Shown: positions 52,329 through 61,294 of the stretch, piece after piece
Layout: the number at the start of each line of letters is the position of its first letter
Numbering within the stretch: position 1 is the first letter of the stretch
Origin: Woeseiaceae bacterium
Lineage (GTDB): Bacteria; Pseudomonadota; Gammaproteobacteria; Steroidobacterales; Woeseiaceae
Direction: 5' to 3'
Assembly (NCBI GenBank): GCA_021773135.1
Contig: JAJFKP010000056.1
Coordinates: 124,001-188,000 of the forward strand
DNA: 64,000 nucleotides
Position numbers and translations under genes: made by a program
Notes under the pieces: generated by a model
Database searches by the model: none
What the model was told of the DNA's origin: nothing
Seen by the model: only the letters and a program-made list of their open reading frames with translations

Positions 52329-53492
52329 ATGAATAACCGAATGGGCGGCTCCCTGCGGCTGCTCCTGCTGTGCGGAATGTCAGCGGCACAAATATTGCTG
52401 GCAGCGCAATCGTTCGCCCAGGATCAGGCGCCTGAGAAGCAGGTCACCTTCTACACGACCTACGGTTATCTCGAAAACGACATCTGGACAATTCCGCTCA
52501 AAGCCTGGGTACACGAAGCGCCAGACTTCGCGCGCCGGTTTGTAGCCGCCGCTGCACGTAAAGAATTGCAGCAACGGGCCAGAATCGCTGAACTCAATGA
52601 TGCGCAGATTGCCCGTTTCACGCATCGCGTCGAAGGATTTATTGCAGACAGCGAGTCCCGGGAAACGGTTCGTTTTGTGTTCGACGCCGATCCGGAGTCG
52701 ATTGTTTACAGGCTTCGCGGCGCGGCGGGAGAATCGTCTACGGATCGGAACGGACTGATCCAGGGTAAGATCAATGTTACTCGCGAAAAAGCTGCAGAGC
52801 TTCTGGAGCGACAGGATGCGACGAACGGGTGGCTGTCTTTTCGCGTTAAATCCGCTGAACATTCCGGATCAGGAAGGGTCCGCTTGATTCGACCTGACGG
52901 CGTCTCAGTTATCTCAGACGTCGACGACACCATCAAGGTTACGCAGATTCCTTCCGGGGAGGCAGCGGTCCTGAATAACACCTTTTTTCGTCCATTCATT
53001 GCAACTCCGTGTATGGCGGCACGCTATTCTGCAATGGATCCGGACACGGCATTTCATTACGTCTCCGGTGGTCCCTGGCAGATGTATAAACCCCTGCAGG
53101 AATTTCTGCTACCAGACAACGCAGGTTTTCCGGAAGGCAGCTTTCACATGAAAGATGTTCGGACCAATCCCTTTGAGACAGCGTCGTACACTGACATATG
53201 GGCCTTGCTTACGGCGGGATCTCAGCAGGTTACCTTCGAGCAGAAAGTGCGGCAAATCAGTATGCTGCTCGGCCAGTTTCCAGGCCGGAAATTCATACTA
53301 ATTGGCGATTCAGGCGAAAGGGACCCTGAGGTGTTTGCCGAAATTCTTGCGACACATGGCGAACAAATTCAGGAAATTTATATCAGAGATGTAGTCAATG
53401 CAGTCGTTGAAGATCCGCAACGATTGCGGAAAATGTCTGTCATACTGCCGGCCGCCGATGATCATGGTGCATGTATAGTCGTCAATGAATAA
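52329..53492 (+). CDS. App1-type phosphatidate phosphatase domain protein (DUF2183)
   Basis: 387 residues from MNNRMGG, which opens a signal peptide ending SFAQ. The C-terminal DUF2183 domain has the HAD motif VISDVDDTIKV (Asp-x-Asp-x-Thr), the FHYVSGGPWQMYKPLQEFL segment and ILIGDSGERDPEV. These match yeast App1, a phosphatidate phosphatase. Since the protein is exported, it may act on periplasmic lipid headgroups. Earlier in-frame starts (GTG at 52269, ATG at 52308) are possible. Confidence 0.8.
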   Translation: MNNRMGGSLRLLLLCGMSAAQILLAAQSFAQDQAPEKQVTFYTTYGYLENDIWTIPLKAWVHEAPDFARRFVAAAARKELQQRARIAELNDAQIARFTHRVEGFIADSESRETVRFVFDADPESIVYRLRGAAGESSTDRNGLIQGKINVTREKAAELLERQDATNGWLSFRVKSAEHSGSGRVRLIRPDGVSVISDVDDTIKVTQIPSGEAAVLNNTFFRPFIATPCMAARYSAMDPDTAFHYVSGGPWQMYKPLQEFLLPDNAGFPEGSFHMKDVRTNPFETASYTDIWALLTAGSQQVTFEQKVRQISMLLGQFPGRKFILIGDSGERDPEVFAEILATHGEQIQEIYIRDVVNAVVEDPQRLRKMSVILPAADDHGACIVVNE

Positions 53493-53541
53493 TGCGCGCG
53501 TTTCCGACAATGTAGCATCGCCCCCACCCGCTGGAGAAATC

Positions 53542-53943
53542 ATGAAGTTGCTAACCATCTCGATCCTGTTTGCAAGTATCTTTGTTTCTGGTTGTGCAAC
53601 AACCGGGACATACAATTTTAGGGACCAAAACCGGCCAGCCTACCAAAACACTATCAGCGTGGACCAACTCAGCGCCATGCGTTCTGACCCGAATCTGACG
53701 CTACTGGACGTGCGCCTGTTCGAGGACTATGAGGCAAATCCGACGCTTATTCCAGGCGCACGTTATATGGATCCGGAGAACATACAAACGTGGTCAAGCG
53801 CGGTGCCAGAGGGATCCAAAGTCGTTGTCTATTGCGTTAAGGGTAAGTGGGTGAGCCAAAAGGCGGCTAATTATCTGACCGATAAAGGTATCGAAACCTA
53901 TTCATTGGAAGGCGGTATCGAAGCTTGGCAGCAGGCGCAATAG
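53542..53943 (+). CDS. Rhodanese-domain lipoprotein
   Basis: 133 residues. The lipobox VSGC follows a short signal, so the mature protein is lipid-anchored. The rhodanese domain has LTLLDVRLFEDYEANP and the active cysteine in VVVYCVKGKWVSQ, then YSLEGGIEAW. It may transfer sulfane sulfur or bind thiols in the periplasm. GGAG lies five bases before this ATG. It follows the App1 gene by 49 bp in the same direction. Confidence 0.82.
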   Translation: MKLLTISILFASIFVSGCATTGTYNFRDQNRPAYQNTISVDQLSAMRSDPNLTLLDVRLFEDYEANPTLIPGARYMDPENIQTWSSAVPEGSKVVVYCVKGKWVSQKAANYLTDKGIETYSLEGGIEAWQQAQ

Positions 53944-53957
53944 TCAGGTCAATGCTG

Positions 53958-54353
53958 CTATTTCGCCGTCAGGAACTCGGTTAGGCCCTCGATATAGCTA
54001 TCCCATCCTGCTGCATGCCGTGCGGCACTGTCGGCGTTATCGAATTCGCTGTGGTGAATGTCGACCCGTGTGCCGGTCGGAATCTCTGTAAAAGTAACGT
54101 CTATAACCGATACTTCGCCATCATGATTCCACTCCCAGGTATAGCGTAGCTTCCTGTTCTGCAGCACGAGCTGGAAACGGCCTTCGGCGATTGCGCGACC
54201 CTCGTCCGAGTCCATTATCAGACGGTAGAGACCCCCCACTGCAGGCTCGATTTCCATCGCTGTCGCCGGACTGATAACGGTGGCTGAAGAAACCCAGGCG
54301 GCATAGAGGTTGGCGACGGCAAAAGACAGCTCATACGATTGACGAATATCCAT
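53958..54353 (-). CDS. SRPBCC (AHSA1-like) domain protein
   Basis: 131 residues with the START-like pattern RQSYELSFAVANLYAAWVSS, EPAVGGLYRLIM, YTWEWNHDGEVSVIDVTFTEIPTGTRVDI and GWDSYIEGLTEFL. The family binds hydrophobic ligands or acts as a chaperone. It is the last gene of the sigma-factor operon (15-bp gap to the YbjQ gene), which suggests a stress role. Confidence 0.8.
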   Translation of the reverse strand: MDIRQSYELSFAVANLYAAWVSSATVISPATAMEIEPAVGGLYRLIMDSDEGRAIAEGRFQLVLQNRKLRYTWEWNHDGEVSVIDVTFTEIPTGTRVDIHHSEFDNADSAARHAAGWDSYIEGLTEFLTAK

Positions 54354-54368
54354 ATCGGCATCCGGAAT

Positions 54369-54689
54369 TCAGATATCTTCTATGACAACCGCAGTTCCGA
54401 TCGCCAACAGCTCGGCCGCACCGCCCATCAGGACCGAAGTCGTGAAGCGCGTAGTGATAACCGCATTGGCACCAAGCGCCTTAGCCTCCGCCATCATGCG
54501 ATCAAGACTCTGTTCGCGGCTTTCTGCGACGAGTTTTGCATACTCGTGCACTTCTCCGCCTACAATATTTCGCAGGCCGGCCAAAATGTCTTTGCCAATA
54601 TGCCGGGCACGTACTGTATTGCCGCGCACGATGCCTAAGGTTCTTACAATACGTTTGTTAGCTATCGATTCGCTGGTTACAACCATCAT
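54369..54689 (-). CDS. YbjQ family (heavy-metal-binding domain) protein
   Basis: 106 residues. RTLGIVRGNTVRARHIGKDILAGLRNIVGGE and EAKALGANAVITTRFTTS are the YbjQ/DUF74 marks. Small soluble pentameric fold; function is not proven, although it has been linked to metals. It lies 3 bp after the anti-sigma gene and 15 bp before the SRPBCC gene. Confidence 0.88.
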   Translation of the reverse strand: MMVVTSESIANKRIVRTLGIVRGNTVRARHIGKDILAGLRNIVGGEVHEYAKLVAESREQSLDRMMAEAKALGANAVITTRFTTSVLMGGAAELLAIGTAVVIEDI

Positions 54690-54692
54690 TGC

Positions 54693-55133
54693 TCAGATCT
54701 CCACGTCTTTGTAACGGTCTTTCTTGCGCTCAATCAGCCGTTGGCGCAAAACTGAAACGAAAAGCAACAGGCCTCCGCCATAGAGCCCTCCCACGATCAG
54801 TTTTTCCATGAGCCCCCACGATGCGAAATTCGTCAAAACTTCGTAAACCACGAAACCAGCGGCGACCAGCGCCGCGCCAACTAGAAGCAGCCAGCCGATG
54901 CCACGGGTGGCTTTTACGGATGCATCATCCATTGTCTCTCTCCAGATATCATCGTCTACATGACTCAGCCTTGCAGCGCCCATATTGCTTCGCAGCAGCT
55001 TAATCTCTTCAAGGTCGTGCGTGCAGGTAGGGCATCCTTCAATATGCAGCCGGACTCGCTGCGAGTCCTGCTGCGTCAATTCACTATCGACGTAGCCGGA
55101 CAACAATTCGCCGACATGCGATTCTTTATTCAC
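54693..55133 (-). CDS. Anti-sigma factor with zinc-finger (zf-HC2) domain
   Basis: 146 residues. The anti-sigma zinc motif HIEGCPTCTHDLEEI (His-x3-Cys-x2-Cys) stands at about residues 29-43. Two transmembrane helices follow (about 79-100 and 112-130), with a basic end. It should hold the ECF sigma factor at the membrane. It overlaps the sigma gene by 8 bp, the normal arrangement. Confidence 0.87.
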   Translation of the reverse strand: MNKESHVGELLSGYVDSELTQQDSQRVRLHIEGCPTCTHDLEEIKLLRSNMGAARLSHVDDDIWRETMDDASVKATRGIGWLLLVGAALVAAGFVVYEVLTNFASWGLMEKLIVGGLYGGGLLLFVSVLRQRLIERKKDRYKDVEI

Positions 55134-55635
55134 CTGGTCGTTCCTCGATTGCTTTAAAGGCCCTGGCCAATGCCATACGGGCTCTGTGAAGACGCGACAT
55201 TACCGTTCCTGGCGCCACCTTGAGCACGGCGGCAATTTCCGCATAGGGCAAGTCCAGATAGTCACGCAGAACGACAATCTGCCGTTGTTCCGGCGTAATT
55301 TCAGACATTGCCAATTGCAGCAGTCGAGTGACGTCAGCAATCTCTGCAGCCCTTTCGGGCCCTGCTGACGGGTCTGCCAGTTCCTCTACCGGCGTGCCTC
55401 CCGATTTCCGTCGTCGCAGCAGGTCGATGCAGCGATTTCTCACCACCCGCAGGAACCATGGCCGCAACGGGCCTTTGGTGGGTTGATACGCGCTCGGCCG
55501 TTCCAGGACCGTCGTCAGGGCATCCTGGACGGCATCTGCAGCATCGTCGGTGTTGCCCATGATCTGGATTGCCAGGGCGTGGGCACCATTGCCGAGATCA
55601 GCCAATTCACGTCGCATTTGAGTCGTATTCATCAT
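55126..55635 (-). CDS. ECF RNA polymerase sigma factor
   Basis: 169 residues. Region 2 is DDAADAVQDALTTVLE with WFLRVVRNRCIDLLRRRK; region 4 is TPEQRQIVVLRDYLDLPYAEIAAVL then VMSRLHRARMALAR. It is the first gene of an operon with its anti-sigma factor, YbjQ and SRPBCC proteins. Autoregulation is likely by family habit, but I could not pick a promoter in the 77-bp gap upstream. Confidence 0.92.
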   Translation of the reverse strand: MMNTTQMRRELADLGNGAHALAIQIMGNTDDAADAVQDALTTVLERPSAYQPTKGPLRPWFLRVVRNRCIDLLRRRKSGGTPVEELADPSAGPERAAEIADVTRLLQLAMSEITPEQRQIVVLRDYLDLPYAEIAAVLKVAPGTVMSRLHRARMALARAFKAIEERPGE

Positions 55636-55712
55636 CTTCAGATCAAATACGCACCGGAAACGCCTTTATTCCCGTAATAATGAAAACTACGTTGGCGCCG
55701 GTTAAAAACCTG

Positions 55713-56486
55713 TCAGTCAGCCGCGGCAGGCGCGTTAAAATGCCCGGACCGCAGGAAAGTTGCTGTCTTATCGATTACTTCGTCGTTCCTCATAATGAAC
55801 GAATGTGACACCGGAACGACGAGAAAATCTGTCATGCCGTCCGCCTTGGTTCTCTCCACCGTCACCTTGCCGTCGTCCTGTTCCGGCAAAACGGCCGACA
55901 TAAACGGGTTGATCGTCCCCGTCCCGGCAATTACCCCGAGTTCGAAATTTACCGGTTCCAGTCGCGCCGGTATATCAGATTCACTCGTGCCGAGCTGCAG
56001 CCCCGCTTCCCCGGAGATCATCCGCGTCAGGCCCCAGTCCCTGGTTCGATCAATTACCTCGCTGCCCTGGTTTGGCGGAGCGAGCATCACGACACGACCC
56101 AGCTCCGGAATCGGATCGAGACCATGCGCATAGCGCAGCAAGATGCCGCCCATTGAATGCGTCACAAAATGAATTTTGTTCGCGCCACTCAGCCGGCACT
56201 GATCGAGTCCACTGTTTACTGCTAACGGCGCCAGTCCCTCAACCGTGCCCTGTTGCGACGGATAGTCGACGTTGGCGGTTGAAAAACCCTCTTGCTGTAA
56301 TGCTGCCGCCATCTTGCCCATTGTGCGCCAGCTGCGGTTCAGGCCGTGCAGCAACACGACGCATTCCGATGCATCATCCAATGACACCAGGTTAGTGCGG
56401 GTCGTCGTGGCACAACTGCTCAATGCCACGACCACGCTTAACGAGAATACGATCGAGTGCCGCAGGAATCGCGCATGCATTCTCAA
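55713..56486 (-). CDS. Lipoprotein alpha/beta hydrolase (lipase-like)
   Basis: 257 residues. Lipobox ALSSC follows a hydrophobic signal. The fold shows CVVLLHGLNRSWRTMGKM (oxyanion His-Gly), the nucleophile elbow THSMGG, MLAPPNQGSEVIDRTRD and a late His in PVSHSFIM. It is an esterase or lipase anchored in the envelope. It stands alone, 77 bp left of the sigma-factor start region in the reading order of the window. Confidence 0.83.
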   Translation of the reverse strand: MRMHARFLRHSIVFSLSVVVALSSCATTTRTNLVSLDDASECVVLLHGLNRSWRTMGKMAAALQQEGFSTANVDYPSQQGTVEGLAPLAVNSGLDQCRLSGANKIHFVTHSMGGILLRYAHGLDPIPELGRVVMLAPPNQGSEVIDRTRDWGLTRMISGEAGLQLGTSESDIPARLEPVNFELGVIAGTGTINPFMSAVLPEQDDGKVTVERTKADGMTDFLVVPVSHSFIMRNDEVIDKTATFLRSGHFNAPAAAD

Positions 56487-56732
56487 GTATTCGTCCTCAA
56501 GCGGCTGTCCTCATGGTGATGCGCGCTGGCCGGTCTTCGGCGCGACGCAATGTCGTCGGATGGGTGTTCATGCGCGATTGTATATAATTATGGCCTCGCG
56601 ACGGTAAAATAACGCACTCATGTTGCCTTGATCTAAGTATTTCGCAGGGATTTGGAACCCGGCGGTGCCGCCGCAGGTCATAGACTAATGAGGGCATCGG
56701 CCCCCATCAAAAGATCGAAAACGTAAATTCCC

Positions 56733-57311
56733 ATGCGCAGAATCGTCAGGCTTCTTATATTCGTAACGGCCTTCATGGCCCTGGCCGGGGCGTCGCTTTG
56801 GGCGACATCGATGGCACTCGAGCCAACGCCGTATGCGGCGCCGACGCCCCCCGATCCGGCCCGGGAAGCCGAGGCGGTGGTTCAGGTCTATGGCGCGGAT
56901 GTGTGGGGCTTTCGCGGGCATTTTGCAATTCATACCTGGGTCGCGACAAAAGCGCGCGATGCTGACACCTATCAAATTTACCAGGTCATCGGATGGCGGC
57001 AGCGTCGCGGGCGCCCTGTGTTGAGCATCAGCGAGGGCCGCCCGGACAAGCCCTGGTATGGCTCCCCCGCAATACTGTTACAAGAGAAGCGAGGTGCCGC
57101 GGCTGAGACGCTTGTGGCAGAAGTCGAGCGTGCGGTGCGTGACTACCCCTACCAGGATGAGTACAAGATGTGGCCGGGCCCCAACAGCAATTCTTTCGTA
57201 GCCTGGATCGCGCTCGAAGTCCCGGAACTGGAACTCGAACTCCCGCTGAAGGCGATTGGCCAGTCCTGGATGAACCGTAATTACAGGGAAATCGCTTCAA
57301 ACAAGCCGTGA
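56733..57311 (+). CDS. DUF3750 domain protein
   Basis: 192 residues with one N-terminal helix (RLLIFVTAFMALAGASLWA). The DUF3750 pattern includes VVQVYGADVWGFRGHFAIHTWVA, ISEGRPDKPWYGSPA and WPGPNSNSFVAWI with conserved His, Trp and Asn-Ser. This resembles a papain-like or NlpC-type arrangement in which a Ser replaces Cys, but catalysis is unproven. A PrsW-like gene starts 15 bp downstream, so the two may be linked. Confidence 0.8.
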   Translation: MRRIVRLLIFVTAFMALAGASLWATSMALEPTPYAAPTPPDPAREAEAVVQVYGADVWGFRGHFAIHTWVATKARDADTYQIYQVIGWRQRRGRPVLSISEGRPDKPWYGSPAILLQEKRGAAAETLVAEVERAVRDYPYQDEYKMWPGPNSNSFVAWIALEVPELELELPLKAIGQSWMNRNYREIASNKP

Positions 57312-57326
57312 AGTTGACGGCGCGAT

Positions 57327-58070
57327 GTGAACTTCAGCAACGCCGGCAAAGCGATAAAGTATGACAATTCCAGCATGTCGTTTTCTATGCTCATACTGCC
57401 GATAATCCTGCCCGTTCTGTTTTGGGCCGGTTATCACTATCACAAGGACAGACACCTGCCCGAACCTGTCGGACATCTGGTGGTCGCGTTTCTGCTGGGC
57501 GCGGGTTCTTACTGGCTCGGCATTTCAATGTATGAGGGACTGGGTTTCCTCGGCCTCAGGCAGGATGCCTATTTGCTGGCAGAAGAAGATCCTGCCGGTC
57601 TGTTTCTGTATGCCCTGCTGGCTATCGGACCTATCGAGGAACTGGCCAAGCTCATTCCATTTGTTTTAGTGGTCATTCGCTTCGCGGAATTCGACGAGCC
57701 GATCGACGGCATAATCTATGCCTCGTTCATCGCGCTGGGATTTTCCGCCGTTGAAAATTTTTTCTACCTCGGATTCGTCAGCAATCTGGTCGCGATTGCC
57801 AGAGGGTTTGCTGGTCCGATCGTGCACATTGTGCTGGCGTCAATATGGGGTTACTACATCGGGCGTGCCTGGTTGCAACGAGCGCATGTCGTTAAAGTCA
57901 CCGTCTTGAGCCTGGGCGTTGCTGCTCTATTGCACGGTGTTTACGACTATCTTGTAATTGCTATGCCGGCATATGCTCTGCCAATCTCTGCACTTCTGGT
58001 TGCAGGCGTGTGGATCTGGCGGCTGGTTTTGTTGCGAACCCTGCACCGCGAAGCGCGTGACGCGCCCTGA
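57327..58070 (+). CDS. PrsW-family intramembrane metalloprotease
   Basis: 247 residues from GTG; an ATG at 57375 (MSFSMLIL) is a possible start and would remove 16 residues. The PrsW motifs lie in helices: GPIEELAKLIPFVLV (Glu-Glu), SAVENFFYLGFV (Glu-Asn) and PIVHIVLASIWGYY (His), the zinc-binding set. PrsW cleaves anti-sigma factors in Bacillus. Here an anti-sigma factor is encoded 2.2 kb away, but any link is inference. About eight helices. Confidence 0.85.
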   Translation: MNFSNAGKAIKYDNSSMSFSMLILPIILPVLFWAGYHYHKDRHLPEPVGHLVVAFLLGAGSYWLGISMYEGLGFLGLRQDAYLLAEEDPAGLFLYALLAIGPIEELAKLIPFVLVVIRFAEFDEPIDGIIYASFIALGFSAVENFFYLGFVSNLVAIARGFAGPIVHIVLASIWGYYIGRAWLQRAHVVKVTVLSLGVAALLHGVYDYLVIAMPAYALPISALLVAGVWIWRLVLLRTLHREARDAP

Positions 58071-58108
58071 CATTGTCTTATGCTGAAGCCTGGATAACGG
58101 GCCCGTGA

Positions 58109-58273
58109 TCAGGTGTGGTTATAGGGATTGTAGGCGCCGTAGGTCGACGCTTCATCGGTGTCGCCGTCCTCAAGTCTTAGCTCGCTTTGCTCCTGCTCCA
58201 TAAGCTCCTTACAGCGCTTCTGAATCTGGGACAATTTCAGCGATACATTTGATTGTGATAACGGTGTGTCCAT
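58109..58273 (-). CDS. Small charged protein, 54 residues
   Basis: A short leftward gene too small for standard length cutoffs. It begins MDTPLSQSNVSLKLSQIQ, has a predicted helix with KRCKELMEQEQSELRLED, and ends in a Tyr/Asn-rich tail (STYGAYNPYNHT). An AGG lies eight bases before ATG. The steady GC-rich third positions and sensible composition favour a real gene. A soluble helical protein with a single Cys; family unknown. Confidence 0.5.
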   Translation of the reverse strand: MDTPLSQSNVSLKLSQIQKRCKELMEQEQSELRLEDGDTDEASTYGAYNPYNHT

Positions 58274-58443
58274 TTGGTTGCCTGGTTTTCCCGGTTAGTT
58301 TTTATGTCTCTGTCTGGCGACAGACTTATATGTCGCAGTATAGAGACAGCAGCGCCGAAAAATTGTGAACAAGATCACACAAAAACACCGATTTCGATCG
58401 TAATCGGCCGGATTATGGCAATTTGGCGCTTAATTGCGCCGAA

Positions 58444-58752
58444 TTATGTTTTCAGACGGTCGACAATCGACATTACGATGACCGTGCAGGCCGCTGCATT
58501 GAGCAGTGCGCTTACGTGAGCGAGGACGTCCGTGAGATAGATGCCGATCGTCGGGATAGGCATCAGGGCGCCGTGGACCAACGCCAGGGTCAGCGTCATG
58601 ACCATGAACGAAATCCGTCGATCTTCCACAATGAAATAGCCACCTAGCAGGCCCAGGATCGCGATAATCATCTCTGCGGCCGGAATGGTGACAAGCCCGG
58701 CGACAACGGCGAACAGGACCGCGACCAGCCGAATGATTCTGGATACATCCAT
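58444..58752 (-). CDS. Small membrane protein
   Basis: 102 residues from MDVSRIIRL, with three or four transmembrane helices (about 7-28, 30-44, 52-70 and 74-95). AAAGGG lies eight bases before this ATG; a longer frame of 13 codons has a lysine/glutamate-rich start. No family was recognised. Confidence 0.55.
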   Translation of the reverse strand: MDVSRIIRLVAVLFAVVAGLVTIPAAEMIIAILGLLGGYFIVEDRRISFMVMTLTLALVHGALMPIPTIGIYLTDVLAHVSALLNAAACTVIVMSIVDRLKT

Positions 58753-58947
58753 AGCAATACCCTTTTCTTTTTCTTGTTTTTCCGCAGGCACGATGCAGGC
58801 GCATGTGGCAGGCGGGTTCCATAGTCTAGCAGCAAAGCGAAAATGCTTTCTTATTAAATAAAAACAATAATTTACACTAATTATTTAATCTTTTTTCAAA
58901 TAAGGCTTTGTTGGCGTGAACGGCATTTCGCAGACGTTTCCGACCAA

Positions 58948-60135
58948 TCACAACTCGCGGAGCGCGGTGGTTACTGGCAGGCGCACCGCCCGAATCGCCG
59001 GGAACAGTCCGCCGACCAGGCCGATCACAATCGCGGCGATCAGACCCTGCACAATAAGAGTCGGAGAGACCGCGAAATCAAAGACAACCTGGCTAAAGCT
59101 GGCGGAATTCAGAGTCGAAACCGTGAAGCCATTCAGGAAGAGCCAGGCAAGTCCACCGCCAAGGATTCCGCCGATAATCGCAAGTGCTCCGGACTCGATG
59201 ATGACCGATATCAAGATGGCCAGCGGCCGAAAACCGATCGCCCGCAATGTTGCAATTTCTTTTGCACGCGCCGATATCGATGAATACATGGTATTCAAAG
59301 CGCCAAAAATGGCGCCAATCGACATCAGGATTGTCAGGGGGTAACCCACGAAGCTTATGAGGTCGGACATTGCCTTGGATTGCTGTGAGTAGAACTCGCG
59401 CTCATTGACAACATCAACATCGATGCGCGGATCTGCATCGAGTGCAGCCTTCAGTTCGTCGATCGAATCCGGCGACTGCAGTTTGGCACGGACCGTCTGG
59501 AACGAATTACCCCGCCGGTAGGTTGCCTGTACGACCCGCACGTCGGCCCAAAGCTCGGATTCCGACACGCTGCCGTCGTCCTCGAAAACGCCGACAACGG
59601 TCCACTCAACGACACCGAACGGTATAGTCCCGCCCAGTTCAAGGCCTTTGAACTGTCGCTGTGCGCTTCGACCGACCACCAGTTCATTTTTACCTTCCTC
59701 GAAACTGCGGCCCTCAATAATGCTCATGTTTTCCCGAATCGCGAAAGCACCCGGCTGCACGCCCCGCAACGGGACATTTGCCGACTCATCCGTTGATTTC
59801 TTCGCCACGTCGACGACGACATATAGTTCGCCCGAGACTTCTGGCGCCGTGCTATTCCTGCGGACTCCGGGTGCAGTCCGAATGATCTGGATCTGCTCAT
59901 TGCTAATCGCACTGGCAAGCTCGCCCGTTGAGCCTGCGCGAAGAATCACAACGCTGTCCGTCGCACCGGCCGCGATCATGGTCTTTTTGAAGCCGCTTGC
60001 CATCGAAAGCACACCGGCGAAAACACCGACCACGGCCGCTACGCCGACTATAGCAACCAGCGACGCCCCCAGTCGTTGCGGGATGCTGCGCAGATTTAGG
60101 ACCGTTACGGCAATGATTTGTTGAAGCCACGACAC
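58948..60135 (-). CDS. ABC transporter permease (MacB/FtsX type)
   Basis: 395 residues. One N-terminal helix (RLGASLVAIVGVAAVVGVFAGVLSMASGF), a MacB periplasmic core domain and three C-terminal helices (FVGYPLTILMSIGAIFGALNTMYSSISAR, GALAIIGGILGGGLAWLF, LIAAIVIGLVGGLFPAIRAVRL). GTG at 60135 with GAGG eight bases upstream is chosen; the longer frame begins at TTG inside the previous gene. It pairs with the next permease. Confidence 0.87.
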   Translation of the reverse strand: MSWLQQIIAVTVLNLRSIPQRLGASLVAIVGVAAVVGVFAGVLSMASGFKKTMIAAGATDSVVILRAGSTGELASAISNEQIQIIRTAPGVRRNSTAPEVSGELYVVVDVAKKSTDESANVPLRGVQPGAFAIRENMSIIEGRSFEEGKNELVVGRSAQRQFKGLELGGTIPFGVVEWTVVGVFEDDGSVSESELWADVRVVQATYRRGNSFQTVRAKLQSPDSIDELKAALDADPRIDVDVVNEREFYSQQSKAMSDLISFVGYPLTILMSIGAIFGALNTMYSSISARAKEIATLRAIGFRPLAILISVIIESGALAIIGGILGGGLAWLFLNGFTVSTLNSASFSQVVFDFAVSPTLIVQGLIAAIVIGLVGGLFPAIRAVRLPVTTALREL

Positions 60136-60145
60136 TGGATCAGCC

Positions 60146-61294
60146 TCAGGCGCGCGAAAGCGCGTCAATTATCGTGAGTCGCATGGCGCGAATCGCGGGA
60201 AATATGCCGGCCAGCAATCCGGCAAGCAGTATATAGACGCCACCTTGCATTAGTGCGGCACCATCCAGATAAAATCCGGGAAGCGGCACGAGACCTAATA
60301 CATTGACAATCAGCACTGCCACGCCAAGACCAAGACCGCCGCCAATTAACATGACGAAGGTCGATTCGGCCAGGACAATACCCAACACGCCTTTATCCTG
60401 GAAACCCAAAGTCTTTAAAACCGCAAGCTCCGGAATTCGCTCGCGCACGGATTGCGCCATCGTGTTTCCTGACACCAGTAATATCGTGAAAAACACGGCT
60501 GTCAGGATCAGGCTGATGATGAGGGCAATGTTACCGTACTGACTAATGAATGATTCAGCGAAGGCCGCCTCGGTGCTGGTCTTGGTCTGGTTCGGTGAGT
60601 TCGCGAACTGCGTATCGACTGCGTTGGCAATCTCAGCCGCATTGCCAGCCCCGTCAATACTCAGGATGAACCACCCCATTGTGCCGTTGCCAAATGCCCG
60701 CCCCTCGTCAAAGTAGTCATACTGGATCAGCATCAGTTGGGTATTACCGCGCGGATCGTCGCTGTCGAATACGCCGGCTATCTCGAAATCCCAGACCTGG
60801 CCACCGCTCTTGTTGGTCCAGATAGATGAGTACATCGGAATTCGGTCACCAACTGACCATTCAAACGCCTCCATCAGGTCACGCCCGACCAGTACGCTGT
60901 CTCGCGTCCTCATCCACCTGTCGCGCTGCTCTTCCGCTACCAGGACCTCCGGGTAAACGCCCAGGTAGCGCTCCGGGTCGACCGCAAACTGTGCAAACTG
61001 GTTCTTCGGGTCCTGGTAATAGCCGCCAAACCAGCTTGCATGTGCTACGCGTTCTACGCCTGCAACGGACTCGATTCGCTGCAGATAAGCTGACGGCAGC
61101 GAATTGATGATTGAGATTTTGTCCAGCGTGACCAGCCGTTGCGCGTTCGCCAGGTCAGCAGAGCCGCCGAACACCTGGTTAAGCGCACTCAGCAGCCCGA
61201 AGAGCAGAAACGCGATGAAAACCGACAATATCGTCAGGATGGTTCTTACCTTTTTGCGCCACAGGCTTTTCCATACCAGGTAAAGATACTTCAT
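60146..61294 (-). CDS. ABC transporter permease (FtsX type), second subunit
   Basis: 382 residues, with the same topology as its neighbour: an N-terminal helix after RKKVRTILTILSVFIAFLLFGLL, a MacB-like periplasmic domain and three helices ending GGVYILLAGLLAGIFPAIRAMRLTIIDALSRA. It overlaps the ATPase gene by 4 bp. The two permeases probably form a heterodimer. Confidence 0.88.
   Translation of the reverse strand: MKYLYLVWKSLWRKKVRTILTILSVFIAFLLFGLLSALNQVFGGSADLANAQRLVTLDKISIINSLPSAYLQRIESVAGVERVAHASWFGGYYQDPKNQFAQFAVDPERYLGVYPEVLVAEEQRDRWMRTRDSVLVGRDLMEAFEWSVGDRIPMYSSIWTNKSGGQVWDFEIAGVFDSDDPRGNTQLMLIQYDYFDEGRAFGNGTMGWFILSIDGAGNAAEIANAVDTQFANSPNQTKTSTEAAFAESFISQYGNIALIISLILTAVFFTILLVSGNTMAQSVRERIPELAVLKTLGFQDKGVLGIVLAESTFVMLIGGGLGLGVAVLIVNVLGLVPLPGFYLDGAALMQGGVYILLAGLLAGIFPAIRAMRLTIIDALSRA

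Noticed and set aside
58811-58915. AT-rich stretch with a short AAAGC/GCTTT hairpin, possibly a terminator
   Set aside because: It lies upstream of the leftward small membrane protein gene and has no T run in the needed direction; more likely a promoter region.
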